From Dipteronia dyeriana (taxonomy: Eukaryota; Streptophyta; Magnoliopsida; Sapindales; Sapindaceae), in contig CM065295.1 of assembly GCA_032871835.1 (NCBI GenBank), positions 81,833,819 through 81,897,818 on the forward strand: 64,000 nucleotides of DNA, read 5' to 3'. This document shows positions 28,243-40,131 of this stretch, piece after piece (within the stretch, counting starts at the first letter, position 1; the number at the start of each line of letters is the position of its first letter). A program made the position numbers and the translations under genes. The notes under the pieces were generated by a model. That model was given only the letters and a program-made list of their open reading frames with translations, was not told the DNA's origin and made no database searches.

Positions 28243-29051
28243 ATCAACTTATGAAACAAGTCCCTTATTATACATAATATTTCTTTGAACAATTTCCTCT
28301 TAAGACAATGTATCCTCAAATTGTTCCTCAAAATCTATAATGTCTTGCTTCTCTAAATTTGTAGACATACAATCAATATCAATTTTCACTTCTTCCCACT
28401 TAACTTCGTTTTCATTATTTTCCTTAACAAAGTCAGAAAATACATATTCGAAGCAAGCATGTCCCATACTAACGTATTGATTTGTTGACCATTTATAAGC
28501 CTTATTGAAACTTTTAAATTCAGTATTCTTGCTAAGAACTAATGAACCCTCAGGTAAAGAATTGGAAATTTCCTAGACATCAATGTTCAAATCAGAAGCA
28601 TCAAACTCAGACTCCATATCAAAATTTTCTTTCTCAAGTTTTCCATCACAATGGTCATTCACAAGATTTTCATGAAAATGGTTCCCATAATCAACAACTT
28701 TGTTTTTAGACCAATCACAAGAAGCTTCTTCACTCTCCTCAAAATCAAACCACTAGGTTACAAATTGCATCATATCTTGGAGGGATGTGTACTGATTTTT
28801 AGGTAAACTAGGTTTGGATTTGGGGATGAGGTTGTATTATCATGGGTCTTTGATTGGGTAGTCATCAATGGGTTTGGGTGAGTATTTTGTGGGGTTGTGA
28901 CATATTTGGTAGTGAGGTGGGTATGAGTGATGGCCAAAAAGGTGAGTTTTTGAAATAAGAAGGGTGGAAGAAAGTGTACCTGAAGGTAAATGATGGTGGT
29001 AATCGCTTGGGTCATTAGACAACGGTGTCGGAAGAAAGTTTTGGCCACCAT

Positions 29052-29252
29052 CTACTGCCACTGAGGCTTGGGTCCAGCCCTCTCGTCGTGAGATCGGTGC
29101 TTGCTCTGCTCACCATTCCCAATAAACTTCACAAAGCCTTGTACCCGTGAATCTCCAACTCTGTTCCAACGAAGTTTTTGATCTGCCAAGAAGGCCTTTG
29201 CATCACGATCTTCGTTGAAGATACGTCGACTTGTTCTACCAAACTTAGCCAT
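29052..29252 (-). CDS. short ORF next to the primer site of element 1
   Basis: This 66-codon frame begins MAKFGRTSRR just downstream of the putative primer site and is rich in Arg, Asp and Lys. Its position is that of the start of gag in an LTR element. No domain is recognised. It is probably the N-terminal remnant of the element's own product. Confidence 0.35.
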   Translation of the reverse strand: MAKFGRTSRRIFNEDRDAKAFLADQKLRWNRVGDSRVQGFVKFIGNGEQSKHRSHDERAGPKPQWQ

Positions 29253-29287
29253 CGGAGCTCATGCCAACCTTTTGCTATGATACTAAC

Positions 29288-29525
29288 TGACGTAGGAAGT
29301 CTTTAGAAACCTTTGCCAAATCCATGGCTAATAAGAGAAGAAGAGAGCACTGCTCAAGATTTATATATCAGAAAAATTCTAAAATATTCTAATCCTCCAA
29401 AATGACCGCTTTGTAGCCTTTTTAAAACAACCCAAAATATGACCTAGATAAAACAACAATAAAAGACTACAAATGACAAAGAAATTACAAGGGTAATAAG
29501 TCCATTCTGTAAAGCTCATGCATCA
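29288..29525 (-). repeat. LTR of element 1 (5' LTR in element orientation)
   Basis: This 238-bp copy of the 27014-27253 repeat is next to the right TTTTG target duplication and is preceded on the plus strand by the tRNA-like primer site. Confidence 0.92.
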
Positions 29526-29530
29526 TTTTG

Positions 29531-29690
29531 GATAACATATTATACCCTAAACTCATGAATCCGGAGAATGATGAGGTATGAGATACATTTTGAGTTTTGG
29601 AACACCTATGTATAATAATGGACTATAAACTCTAAGATATTCATCATATAACTCATAAAATAATGTCTTAACTCTCTCACAACACTTATC
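29531..29690 (-). pseudogene. hAT transposase relic, middle part
   Basis: Between the two LTR insertions the minus strand reads ERVKTLFYELYDEY. This matches the conserved KVKxxLYELFDEY-type block found before the C-terminal domain in RICESLEEPER-like hAT transposases. It joins to 26600-27013 on one side and to 31820-31850 on the other once the later insertions are removed. Confidence 0.68.
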
Positions 29691-31814
29691 TGTTGGGGTT
29701 TATGCCTTAAAGATGTAATTTGTAAATGGATTTATGAAATAAATAAAAGAAAAAGTTCAATTCATTCCTGTTGTGCTGTTTATTTCATAACTTGTGTATA
29801 AATTTAACATCCAAGATTGCCGGATATAATCTTGAATTGTGTATATGAGTGTCATATACGGATGGATACAGTAAAAGACGTGCAATCTAAAGAGTCCATA
29901 GATAGCAAATAAAGCTGGGTACTTTATTTGTGGTTAATCTATAGTTGCGGTCCATTCCGTAATTTATGGTGATTCTATCATGAATCATTAATAAGGAGAT
30001 ATGAGAATGGAGGCACCTTGTATGATGTGATCATATAAGACTGGATCAAGATCTATATGAATCTCTCACCAAGATCCGTTTATCGATGAGATTTATATAT
30101 ATCAACTAATGATGGCTATATGTGGGTGATCTTAATCCTGAGTGACTTATCGACTCCTTCAGGTTAGATCGTGGTCTTTGATATACCATGGGTGAGGTCA
30201 GATGCAGTTCCCGATCAATATGCTCCGTATGTTGGGATTGCGTTTTGGCTTGTGGCTGGAAAGGTTTGTACACAATAGTGGAATCCATTCATTCTTGTGA
30301 GAAGTAGATGGTAGTTCCCTTAAGGGTTGATTCGGGGCTTGGACAATATGAGCGATCTCCTAATTCCGTAAGGAAATAGGATTTATTGTTCATTATAGAA
30401 TCAACGGTGCTTAAAGGATATATGTAATTAGAGGGGTATAACTGATATTATGACCCAGCTCTAATTATAAACTACTGTGGAGGATCACACCATGTGTAAT
30501 AGCTATATCGATGGACACCGAGTTGTATCGGTCTGTGCAAAAACGTCTACAGTTGAGAGAGTACAGCTTCGGGTTTTTAGTGGAATAACATCGAAGTTAA
30601 TAATCAAGAAATATTAATTAAAGAGTTTAATTAATGATTCCGAGGATTATTGGAGCTCAAAATACTGTGGGTCCATTAGGTCCCCTTGCTAGCCCGATTG
30701 ATTTAGGTAACAAGGGTCAGTTAATTAATTGGATTGTTCAATTAATTGTGTTACAAAAGTGACACATATATATTTCGGAATTAATTGAATAATGAGATTA
30801 TTTAATTAATGAATGTTAATAGTTAAATTAATTAAATAATTAGATTATTTAATTATATTGATAATTATGAATTATTAATTCACTATTAAATGGAGAGTGT
30901 TAGTTGATATATAAATTTAGGTGAATATAAAATAATAGGATTATTTTATTTTACTAAATCATTTATCTAAGTATTTGAATTTAAGTTTAAATTTAAAATA
31001 TTTATTATCACTTTTAATATATTAGATATATTTGAAAATGATAATTAAAAGAAATATATCAATTAATAGTACAAGAGATTGTATTGAATGTAAATTAGTG
31101 TGTAATAAAACAATAATGAAAAATAATTTATATAGGATACAAATACTTAATAAATATATATAGATATATTTAGAAGCAAGCTGCAGAATTTTGGAAGCAA
31201 GTAACATAATAGATATAGAGATATTTTGTTAGCAAACAGTGGCGTGAAACAATCATATATATAGAGTTGTGCAAAAAAATGAGAGCTGTAGATATATATA
31301 TATATATTGTGAGCAATACTATATATATATATAAAACGTGAAACAGTGATATATATATATTAGTATAAAAAGCAAGCATCGAAAGATATAAAAACGAGCA
31401 GCATTGCGAATATATATATTCGTGAAAAACGAAGTAAGATATATATATTGTTTCATGTTTTTGTGTGTTTTTGAAACATATAGAAGAAAGAATTTTTTCA
31501 ATTCTCTTTACATCCTCCATTCAAGTTTCTGAGATTGTGATGCGCCCACATGCAGTTAGCAGTTTTGGGAGATAGCGAAGAAGATCGAGTTGTTCAGACA
31601 GGAGCATATCAAAAAGTGAAAGAGCCTCCAAACGTTGGTAAGATTTTCTTCTTCTGATTTTTGTTGATTATAATTTCTTGTGTTTACATATTGTAGGTAT
31701 TGGTTCCGAAAAATAATTACGATCCAAAGTTCACTGGTCCCATATACCGATATGATATGTATAAAAATTTTAAAACCTAGTTCTGCTGCGTGACCGGTGA
31801 ACGGGGTTCTAACA
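29691..31814. mobile_element. solo LTR, 2.1 kb
   Basis: The segment starts TGTTGGGGTT and ends TTCTAACA, with a perfect 5-bp duplication TTATC on both sides (29686-29690 and 31815-31819). It has no internal coding region and no second LTR, so it is best read as a solo LTR left by recombination between two LTRs. Its length points to a large LTR family. Family and original orientation are not established. Many (TA)n-rich patches at 31.1-31.5 kb create spurious frames. Confidence 0.85.
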
Positions 31815-31849
31815 TTATCAACATTATACTCTATTTTTAAACCTTGTTC

Positions 31850-33871
31850 ATAATAGGCAGTTGCCGTGTAAATTTTAGGCATGAGTTTATGCATTCTGCA
31901 ATATTTGTTTTCATCACCTTGTACATTCTGTCGGAGCAGTGTACATGGGACCACTTGTGTGGACCGGTATCAATTGCATAATTATATGCATTTGGGTGCA
32001 TGTTTCGTAACTTTTCTATATGCCAGTTATATTTCAACTTAGTGTATGCTCGGGTTGCTTTATCCATTATTGCGGCAACATCTTTTCTGCGATATCGCTT
32101 CTTAATATTTTCTGAAAAGTGCCATCAACATATGGTATGAGTGGCATAAGGGAACACTTTAGAAATCTCTGCTTCAATGCTTGCATGTCGATCAGAAATG
32201 AAAACCAAATCATCTATATGGCCAAGGACACCTTTCAAGCAATCCAAAAACCACACCCATGATAGATTGTTTTCTGAGTAACCATACCCAAAAGTAATTG
32301 GATAAACCTGTTCATTCTCATCTTGTGTAGTTGCAACAAACATTATACCCCCGAATATTCCCTTTAAATGGGTACCATCAACGGCAATAACTGGACGCAT
32401 ACACCTTCGGAATCCTCTAAGTGAAGCACCCAACGACATGAAAAAATAGAGGAATTTACCATCTTCGTCGCACTGTAAGTCAGTGATTGTTCCGGGATTT
32501 TTTTGTTCCAACATGTAATCGAATGATGGCAACAATTAGAAGGTTTCCTCATGCGTTCCATAGGTCAGTGATAATGCATAATCAAGTACTTGATGTGCCT
32601 TACTGTACATGATTTGGATGCCATACATTGTTTTAATGTCGGCGAGTATGTCCTTCGGATGCATTAGTCGACCATCATGTTGTTACAATCTAAGTGCAAT
32701 AACTTCTCCAATTATGAATGCACTAGCCTGTCGATGGCGATGGTGAATCTCCTCTAATGGACAAGTGTGTTCGTTGATAAAACTTCTTACTTGGAAGTAT
32801 GTCGCTTCATCTCTCCTCACCGCTCTTAACTTCCACGTACAATTGTCCAACAAACAAACCAGATGTAACGTTGTCTTATTCGACATTTTCACCTTCCATT
32901 TGAAGTTGTGTCGCATTGCAAAATGCCCAACCGGTCTTTTCAAATCCTTTTTAGTAAGAAAAAATTACCCTTTATAAATCATGTATGTAGGTTCATCTAA
33001 GTTCCTGCTTCCACTCATACCAAATGAGTATGATTCTGCTCCTGGAATAACCCACGTTGTGGCATTATCAGAATCAACCGCAGTTACATTAGGCTGACCT
33101 CAGAGGTCCTAGCTATATTTGCTGCATTGGAACTACATCTGTGTACATGTCTTGCACGTCGTCTTTCCGTTTGGACATGTTTTTCATCTTCCTCATTGTT
33201 CTCTATATTATCTACAAGCAAATTTGTCTCGTTATCCACCTCATGGATTGACCCAACATTCGGTTCATTGTCCCGATCATTGTTCATATCATTGTACATA
33301 TCATTGTATTAGTGGTTGTACTGCCTAGCATTCATCTCAATTTGACAACTAAATACATCGTTGAATTGAGGTCCATCACTATGGTTGGCTACTTCCGGTG
33401 GGACACCACACATGTTTTGTTGCCTTTCGATCTCACTTCTTTCAGTGAACAACTGGTTGCTTCCGCTAAACGATCGAAATTGTTGGATGTTTTCACGAAG
33501 AGGGATATCTTCAGCTATCACATCCCCTGCTGCCCTCTCAATTAGACTAACATATACTTGAGAGATCACCCTATCTTTCTCTAGCATAAACAAAATATCA
33601 TCATCGTTTCTTATAAATGTGTGGCATGTTGTCCTGGAAACGATTGACATAGATTGTAGATCATCAATGTTTTGTTCACATCGTACTTTACAGCGGTTTG
33701 TACGACCGACACCAGTTCTTCGTAAGTCATATTCTTTGACACGTACATTTCTTGGTTATCGGAATAAAAAAACCTCTAACTTCCATCAGGTAATTGCTCC
33801 CATCGACCGTTGTAAGATATGACTATTCTTACCCGATCCATTATCTTGTGAAAATCATCATCACAAACCAT
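31850..33871 (-). pseudogene. Mutator-like (MULE) transposase, decayed
   Basis: Reading from 33871 down: an N-terminal PB1-like region (RIVISYNGRWEQLPDG, then YEELVSVVQTAV), an acidic linker, a MuDR-type DNA-binding region (VGHFAMRHNFKWKVKMSN near 32890-32940), then the MULE core with AVDGTHLKG, FISDRHASIE and HTICxWHF (32125-32535). The segment NAYNYAIDTGPHKWSHVH lies near 31970-32030. The acidic catalytic residues of the core can be seen, but several stops and frame changes break the gene. The expected SWIM zinc finger is missing because the reading changes to hAT-like sequence near 31850. It would have been the transposase mobilising the element with ends at 34.7-34.8 kb. Confidence 0.88.
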
Positions 33872-33979
33872 TATTAACAAATTAAAAATATATATTACAT
33901 TTACAATTATTAAGAATTAAAAATATTTCTTAACTATGAGGGATCATGCATTTTTTTGTAAGGGATAAATCTTTTTTTT

Positions 33980-34400
33980 TAGTGTGATCGAGCTTATTTA
34001 AACAAGAATCGAGATTTTTTAAATAGATCGAGCTTTATTGTACATGATTGAGCTATTTTGTAGGGATCGAGCTTTTTGGAAAAGGATCGAGAACATTTTC
34101 TAAGGGATCGAGAACATTTACAAAGGAATCGAGAACATTTTCAAAATGATCGAGCTTTTTTGAAAGGGATCTAGAACTTTTTGTAAGGGATCGAGAACTT
34201 TTCTAAGGGATCGAAAACATTTTCAAAGGGATCGAGTTTTTTTAAAAGGGATTCAAAACTTTTTGTAAGGGATCGAGAACTTTTGTAAGGGATCGAGAAC
34301 TCTTGTAAGGGATCGAAAATATTTTTCAAATAATCGAGTTTTTTTTTCTTCAAATAATCGAGTTTTTTTCCTAATATAAAAAAGCTCGGTCCAATATAAA
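33980..34400 (+). repeat. subterminal GGGATCGAG array of the MULE
   Basis: More than a dozen imperfect copies of a unit of about 18-22 bp with core AAGGGATCGAGAAC lie between the transposase start and the element end. The motif matches the array in the non-autonomous element at 11.8-12.1 kb, which ties the two elements together. Confidence 0.8.
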
Positions 34401-34689
34401 TTAAACTCGATTCTTCTTTATATATTCTCAGTGACACATGAAAATAACTCGGATCTATTAAATGTTCATACATGTCCTTATAAAGACTGGAACAACATAT
34501 AATAAGGAATAGATACATTATTAACCTACACAGAAATGCATGCAAAATATCTGAAATGCATGAAAACAGAAAAGAGAATGCATCAGATCATAAATATTTG
34601 TTACCTTGTTGTGCAGAATCTGGAGAGATAAAACTTTTTTGGAGAGAGAAACAAGTTTTTCAGACAACTTTTTTGGGGAGATACAGACG

Positions 34690-34815
34690 AGTTCAGAAAG
34701 TTGCCTTTTAAAAATTAAAGTTTATGGGTAATTTAGATAGTTCACCATAATATATGTCTTTTAAACTTAAGTTATTAAAATGATGACATCATCACAACAC
34801 ACAATAAAAAAAAAG
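34690..34815. mobile_element. terminal inverted repeat of the MULE
   Basis: Read on the minus strand, this end has TTAATAACTTAAGTTTAAAA followed by ATATTATGGTGAACTATC. It closely matches the left end of the element at 11345. The opposite end of this MULE is not found, because the region beyond 31850 has been replaced by hAT and LTR sequence. Confidence 0.72.
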
Positions 34816-35252
34816 TAGCATATCTAACAATTTCCACATGATTAAATAGGCTGTAAGTATACTTACAAATTATTAATAAATTTCCTATTATTTGTATGAT
34901 TTTCAATTTAACATAAAATCCTTTTTATTTTCACAAACCCTAATTATTATTTTTTATGAATATTATTATACTAATGATTAGTTGTCTGTGCAATTCTACA
35001 TTGAAGATCTGTATGCTGAACGTATGGATTGCTGTGAGGTGAAAACAAAAAAAAGCAGGACTGCCATGAATTAGTACCAATTCTGATGAGGATTATGAAA
35101 GAAACCGAATGAAGTTTTTGTACTAATACGGTGGAAAAAGAATCATATGGCCCCGCAGCACAAGACTTGTCCACTTTCTGCTTTGTTTGAAGATCCAAAG
35201 CAGATCAAGGTATGTAAAAACTATAATATATATAAACATAAATTTTTATATA

Positions 35253-35402
35253 AGTGCACACCGATAAAATTATATAAGGATATTGAATGTGAGTAATTTA
35301 TTTTATATACTTTGACTTGATATGTATACAATTGTCAAAACTCTTTTATAAATGAGTGGCTCACATTCAATGTCCTTATACAATTTTATCAATATGTACC
35401 GA
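35253..35402. repeat. foldback (MITE-like) inverted repeat
   Basis: The arms at about 35253-35295 and 35350-35402 are imperfect inverted copies (ATAAAATTATATAAGGATAT against ATATCCTTATAC-like sequence). The spacer is about 55 bp and there is no coding capacity. Similar arms flank the copia element at 1095-1120 and 7117-7152. Confidence 0.6.
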
Positions 35403-35412
35403 TAGGAAGAAG

Positions 35413-35413
35413 A

Positions 35414-35476
<63 letters not shown>
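35413..35476. repeat. (TA)n microsatellite
   Basis: About 62 bases of uninterrupted TA dinucleotides. Length is likely to vary between individuals. Confidence 0.9.
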
Positions 35477-35481
<5 letters not shown>

Positions 35482-36264
35482 TTCTTAAAAAATAAAGATA
35501 AATAAAATAATAAAGTTTTTTAACATAAAATAATATAAATTTTATTAGATAATAAATTAGTTGTAATTAGGGTGTAATACATAAACACAATACAATAAAA
35601 ATAAAATGGTATTTTTGCCATTAAATAAGGTTTATTTACAAATTGGACTTTTATTTTATTTTTTGACGGGATGTGATTACGAGAGGGTATACATACAACT
35701 TTTATGGGTATAAATATCGTTAATATTCCCTTTTTGTAAGCTCTTTGTTTTTTGGGCTTCTGGTGTGTCTTGGCCCGTTTGGAGGCTTGTAGTTTGCTTG
35801 CTCTTTTGCTTTTGGGCCCTGGAATAAATTTTGCTCTTTAAATTAATTAATTAATTAAATTCATCACCCTTTTGCTCATTGTCTTTTCAATTTATGGCAA
35901 TGCCTAGATTTTCTATAAATAGGTTTTGATTTTGATCTTTTTAAAAATCATATTGATGGAAGGAGAAACATGTTTAGATGGTGCATTAATCCAACGAAAC
36001 ACGGTGAAAATGTCTCGATTGATTGGCTAGAATTGGAAGCAGTAATGAAACATTTGTATTCCTGCCAACTTCTCTTGATTCTTATGGACAATAAAGTCTC
36101 AAAATTTTGATAAAATTGTTCAAATGATCTCTCCTTGAAAAAGTGCTATGAACAAAAGCTATATATTATTTATCACTCACTCACTCTATGGTTCAGTGAA
36201 TCCTTTTTCTCTTTGACAACTCATGAAGAATTGTCATTTAGTTGGACAAATATCAAGAAGAAAG

Positions 36265-36832
36265 TGACGCAGCGGGATACGGTGAAAATAAAGATGATCA
36301 CTTTGTCGAACTCCGAGACACACTCAGACGAACCTTGACACAGCGACCGGTAGTTACTCAAGCATGGACAGCCATACAGGGGCCATCATTCCCTAATCTT
36401 TGTTAGAAAATGATGCTCTTGAATCCTCAAAGAGCATGTCGAATCCAAGACAGATAAATGTTCCAAATGAACGATTTTATTAAAATCAATCAAAGGTTAA
36501 AAAAGTTACAATAATTGAAAATAATAAGACTATTTATAATAAACTAATCCTAATACGACTCGAATACGACATTACTTTAAAAAGACTATAACAAGAAAAA
36601 ATCAAAACTAATCAGAATCTTCTAAGATTCATGATTCCTAACTTGACTGGAAAACAAAGATCAAATCTTACCCAAAATGTAAGTTTGATTTAGTTTCAAA
36701 ACCTAAATTTAATTTATAATCAAACTAAAATAAATAAACTTACTAAACAAGAAAAGACTCAAATTAATAAAATAAGAAAATAAAGAAATTGTTCGACATG
36801 GGCCGCGGTTCCTTCATCTTTGTCCTACATCA
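36265..36832 (-). repeat. LTR of element 2 (3' LTR in element orientation)
   Basis: Direct repeat of 37959-38512, with TG..CA ends and the GAAAG target duplication on its outer side. Confidence 0.93.
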
Positions 36833-37369
36833 GTCACCCCTTCTTAAAAAGAACTCGTCCTCGAGTTTGACAAGGTTTTGTTTGGGTGGATGATACTTCA
36901 AATGTATCATCTTGTCAATCATCGGCTTGAACGAATAATCTTCATATGGTAATAACAATGTTGGATCTTCAAAATATAATTGAAGAAAAACAATTTTCAA
37001 ATTACCCCAATAAAAAATGTGTGGATTTTCAAATAAGTTGTCACCCTTGGAAACTCTATCAATGAAAATCGATTTAGCTTCCAGTTTTGCTTCAGCCACA
37101 TTTAAAGTGCAATCAATATCAATGGCTGGATCGCAGTTTTCAACTTCTAAAATCAAAGACTCGTTTTCAATGACTTCAACAATTTCAACTTCATAAGAAA
37201 TATCTTCAATTGTATTGTCTACATGACAAAAATCTTCAAAATAATCATTTGGAAGATATTTCTCGTGCATTACTTGTTTCATAACAGGCCATGATTGGAT
37301 CCTATCCATTCCAAACATTTTCCGATCCTTTTGAAAGTCTTCCCACCAAATTAATGCATCGTTTTTCAA
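36830..37369 (-). CDS. gag-like protein of non-autonomous LTR element 2
   Basis: This 179-codon frame starts inside a retrotransposon gag (Ty3/gypsy capsid) domain: ALIWWEDFQKDRKMFG followed by IQSWPVMKQVMHEKYLP is the typical ALxWW...W..MK..M...F.P pattern. A long acidic region follows (about residues 45-120). The end (KLEDEFFLRRGD) overlaps the purine tract. In the neighbouring frame this end reads NSRTSSF, a sequence often seen at the end of such elements. The capsid region should extend upstream of the ATG shown, where stops intervene. The likely role is assembly of particles using enzymes supplied by a full element. Confidence 0.65.
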   Translation of the reverse strand: MKNDALIWWEDFQKDRKMFGMDRIQSWPVMKQVMHEKYLPNDYFEDFCHVDNTIEDISYEVEIVEVIENESLILEVENCDPAIDIDCTLNVAEAKLEAKSIFIDRVSKGDNLFENPHIFYWGNLKIVFLQLYFEDPTLLLPYEDYSFKPMIDKMIHLKYHPPKQNLVKLEDEFFLRRGD

Positions 37370-37958
37370 ATAAATTTCTATAAGTAAAACTTTCAGACTT
37401 TCTTCAGTTTTCTGATATGTAAAATATTCTTCAATTTTTTTTCAACCAATTAATAAATTCTTTAATTTTCAAATGTCCAGAAAAAAATCAAAGTCTTGGT
37501 TGATAATCATTATAGCTTGAAAAATAATTATTGTAACCAAGAGAGCCATTGAATTCCATTGAGAACCGAATCAGAGTTAAAAAAAACGTACCAAAATTTG
37601 AACCCTGAGAACTGCTTACAAAAAAATAAATTAACTTGTGGCTTCAGATGTGTGTGACGAGTGCGACTTTAATGGGCGCAATCTGAAATATCTGGAACCC
37701 GTGAGGCTAATCTGAAACTTATGGCACTGTTGAGGTTAATCCACAACTTCTGTTGTCTTTGAGGTTGATTGTTAATTCTCGGAACTATCACACAAACACT
37801 CTATTCTTTTTTTTTTCCAATTTCGTTTCTTTATTTTTTTTTCTCTTTTTTTACGGGGGATATGGAGGGTAAATATGTGGTGTTTAGGAAGGTAGTTGGT
37901 TGTGGTCCGTGGACGCTGAGCCTAGCGCAGAGGTAGACTTGGTCGCTCTGATACCAAT

Positions 37959-38512
37959 TGACGCAACGAGATATGGTGAAAAGAAGAATGATCACTTTAT
38001 TGAACCCTAAGACACATTCAGACGAACATTGACGCAGCGACCGGTAGTTACCCAAGCATGAACAGCCATGCAGGGGCCATCATTCTCTAATCTTCGTTAG
38101 AAAATGGTGCTCTTGAATCCTAAAAGTGCATGTCAAATCCACGACAGATAAATGTTCAAAAGGAACGATTTTATTAAAATCAATCAAAGGTTAAAAAGTT
38201 ACAGTAATTGGAAATAATAAGACTATTTATAATAAACTAATCATAATACGACTCGAATAGACATTACTTAAAAAAAACTATAACAAGAAAATATCAAAAC
38301 TAATCAGAATCTTCTAAGATTCATGACTCCTAACTTGACTGGAAAACAAAGATCAAAGGTAAGTTTGATTTATTTTCAAAACCTAAATTTAATTCTTAAT
38401 CAAACTAAAATAAATAATATTATTAAACAAGAAAAGACCCAAATTAACAAAATAAGAAAATAAAGAAATTGTTCGACATGGGCCGCGGTTCCTTCATCTT
38501 TATCCTACATCA
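37959..38512 (-). repeat. LTR of element 2 (5' LTR in element orientation)
   Basis: 554-bp copy of 36265-36832, with the tRNA-Met primer site directly to its left on the plus strand and GAAAG to its right. Confidence 0.93.
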
Positions 38513-38774
38513 GAAAGTGCAGTGGAAAATGATTTTATATGCAATCTTCATTATGTTTTAGTCCTAGCTATTTTCTTGTGGAGAAATCTTGTCCAAATTC
38601 AAATACATTATATTTTCTTGTCAAGATATTGTTTACTAGATATTAATTTGTTCTGATGCAAGAAATTAATATCTTAATTAACCAGAGAGTAGATAAGGTT
38701 GAAATAATTCCTGTGCATGAAATATCTAAACCAAGGAGCAGATAATGTTGAAATGGTGTTACTTTAAGATGATC

Positions 38775-38903
38775 ATGAAGTTAGTGATGTGGAAATTGAC
38801 TATATATGCAATCTTAATTGTGTTTTTGTCCTGTTGTCTGGTGGATGAATCCCGTTCAAATTCAAATACATGTTATGATAGATTAAAATTGGGTTTGTTA
38901 TGA
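38775..38903 (+). CDS. short hydrophobic peptide ORF, repeat unit 2
   Basis: A 42-codon frame at the conserved position of the repeat array. It has the family layout: short charged start (MKLVMWK), hydrophobic core (IYAILIVFLSCCLV), then a polar tail (DESRSNSNTCYDR). The core is long enough for a signal peptide or one membrane span. It resembles no family I know. Expression is unknown, and it may be a chance survivor in a decaying repeat. Confidence 0.4.
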   Translation: MKLVMWKLTIYAILIVFLSCCLVDESRSNSNTCYDRLKLGLL

Positions 38904-40017
38904 CAGTGTTTATTGCATATAATTAGAGGGTTACTGATAGCAAACCTTAAAACTTGTGCACTCTTGTACAGTGCCCTTTCTCTCGTATGTAAAAAATGAG
39001 AACACTATTAGCGACAACCTTCCAATTAATGCTTTACAACCAATACATGACAATCAAATTGTCTTTGTTTTCTGAAAAAAATCTGTACATGAAGATAGCT
39101 AACTGTGAAGTATGTATAATATTCAGCTGTGAGATATCAGTATTAAGTACTAACGGTTCTTCTTCCCCAGTTATTTTTTACTAACTTCAACTTAAAATTA
39201 CTTCTACAACAAGCAAACTCTTCTTAGAGTTTCCCAGTTCCCAGTTGTCTTTTTCAATATATCTTACTAATTTCTTGCTCTTTTATTGCTTCAAGAAATC
39301 GTTAGTCCCATGCATTTTATATTAAAGAGAGGGTACATGATTAACACTTAAAAGGAATAGATAGAAAATTTTATATATTACTTTTATATTTCTGATCATG
39401 CAAAGAGGATTAGTACTATAATGATGAGAAATGGCTTTATCTCCATCATAATTGTGTTTTTGTCTAGTTGAGAACTCCTATTCAAATTCAAGTTCATTGT
39501 AAAATTAATAGATAAAAATTGGATCACTTGCATGTGATATTATTTATTATATATTAGATATTTAGAGGTTTGATTATACTAAATGTTGAAACTTGTACAA
39601 TCATTTCCAAAAAAAATAAAAATATGTGCAATCCTGTATACAATGCCCTTTCAATATATTGTCATAGTGCCCCTTCAATTCAATTTAATATACTGTCAAC
39701 AGAAAATAATTCTGTATACAATTCCCTTTCAATTCAATTGAAAGTCAACACTCATGTATACAGTGTCATTTCCATAAACAATTATGTATACATTGCCTTT
39801 TCTATAGACTGTAACAATGAGAAAACTTGTTGGTAACCTTCCATTTGATGGTTTACAGCCAATAAATGTGGGATGAGATGACAATCAATTTGTCTTTGTT
39901 TTCTATTAGACCAAAAAATATGCACATGAAGCTAGCTAGCTGAGAAGTTTAAATAACATTCTTATGTTAGATATATCAAATAACAGATAAGAATTGACAT
40001 TTATTTGAACAAATACC

Positions 40018-40131
40018 ATGAAGAAAGTGGAGTGGAAAATGGTTTTACGTACAATCTTAATTGTGTTTTTGTCTTATCTTTTTGGGTGGAGAAATCAGAT
40101 CAAAATTCAAATACATTTATATACCAGGTAA
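40018..40131 (+). CDS. short hydrophobic peptide ORF, repeat unit 4
   Basis: A 37-codon frame starting MKKVEWKMVL in the same position of the repeat. The hydrophobic core (TILIVFLSYLFGW) is kept, but the tail is in a different frame from units 2, 5 and 8 and reads RNQIKIQIHLYTR. It is probably a frame-shifted copy. Confidence 0.3.
   Translation: MKKVEWKMVLRTILIVFLSYLFGWRNQIKIQIHLYTR

Larger units (their letters stand above)
27014..29525 (-). mobile_element. non-autonomous LTR retrotransposon 1
   Basis: The LTRs of about 240 bp (27014-27253 and 29288-29525) start TGACGT and end ATCA on the plus strand. The 5-bp target duplication TTTTG is perfect (27009-27013, 29526-29530). The element points to the minus strand: a tRNA-Met-like primer site (GCTATGATACTA, 10 of 12 bases against the canonical site) sits at 29274-29285, and a purine tract lies next to 27254. 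The interior encodes only short frames and no reverse transcriptase or integrase, so it would need enzymes from another element. Its organisation resembles the element at 36265-38512. It lies inside the hAT relic. Confidence 0.93.
36265..38512 (-). mobile_element. non-autonomous LTR retrotransposon 2
   Basis: The LTRs at 36265-36832 (568 bp) and 37959-38512 (554 bp) begin TGACGC and end TACATCA on the plus strand. The 5-bp duplication GAAAG is perfect (36260-36264, 38513-38517). A 12-base match to the initiator-Met tRNA primer site (GCTCTGATACCA on the plus strand) lies at 37945-37956, so transcription runs on the minus strand. A purine tract borders 36833. Only a gag-like frame is inside; protease, reverse transcriptase and integrase are absent. 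It is organised like element 1. It landed in a unit of the short-ORF repeat array. Confidence 0.95.

Noticed and set aside
31022..31520. Several minus-strand frames rich in Ile and Tyr
   Set aside because: They come from TA-rich tracts inside the solo LTR and do not resemble any protein.
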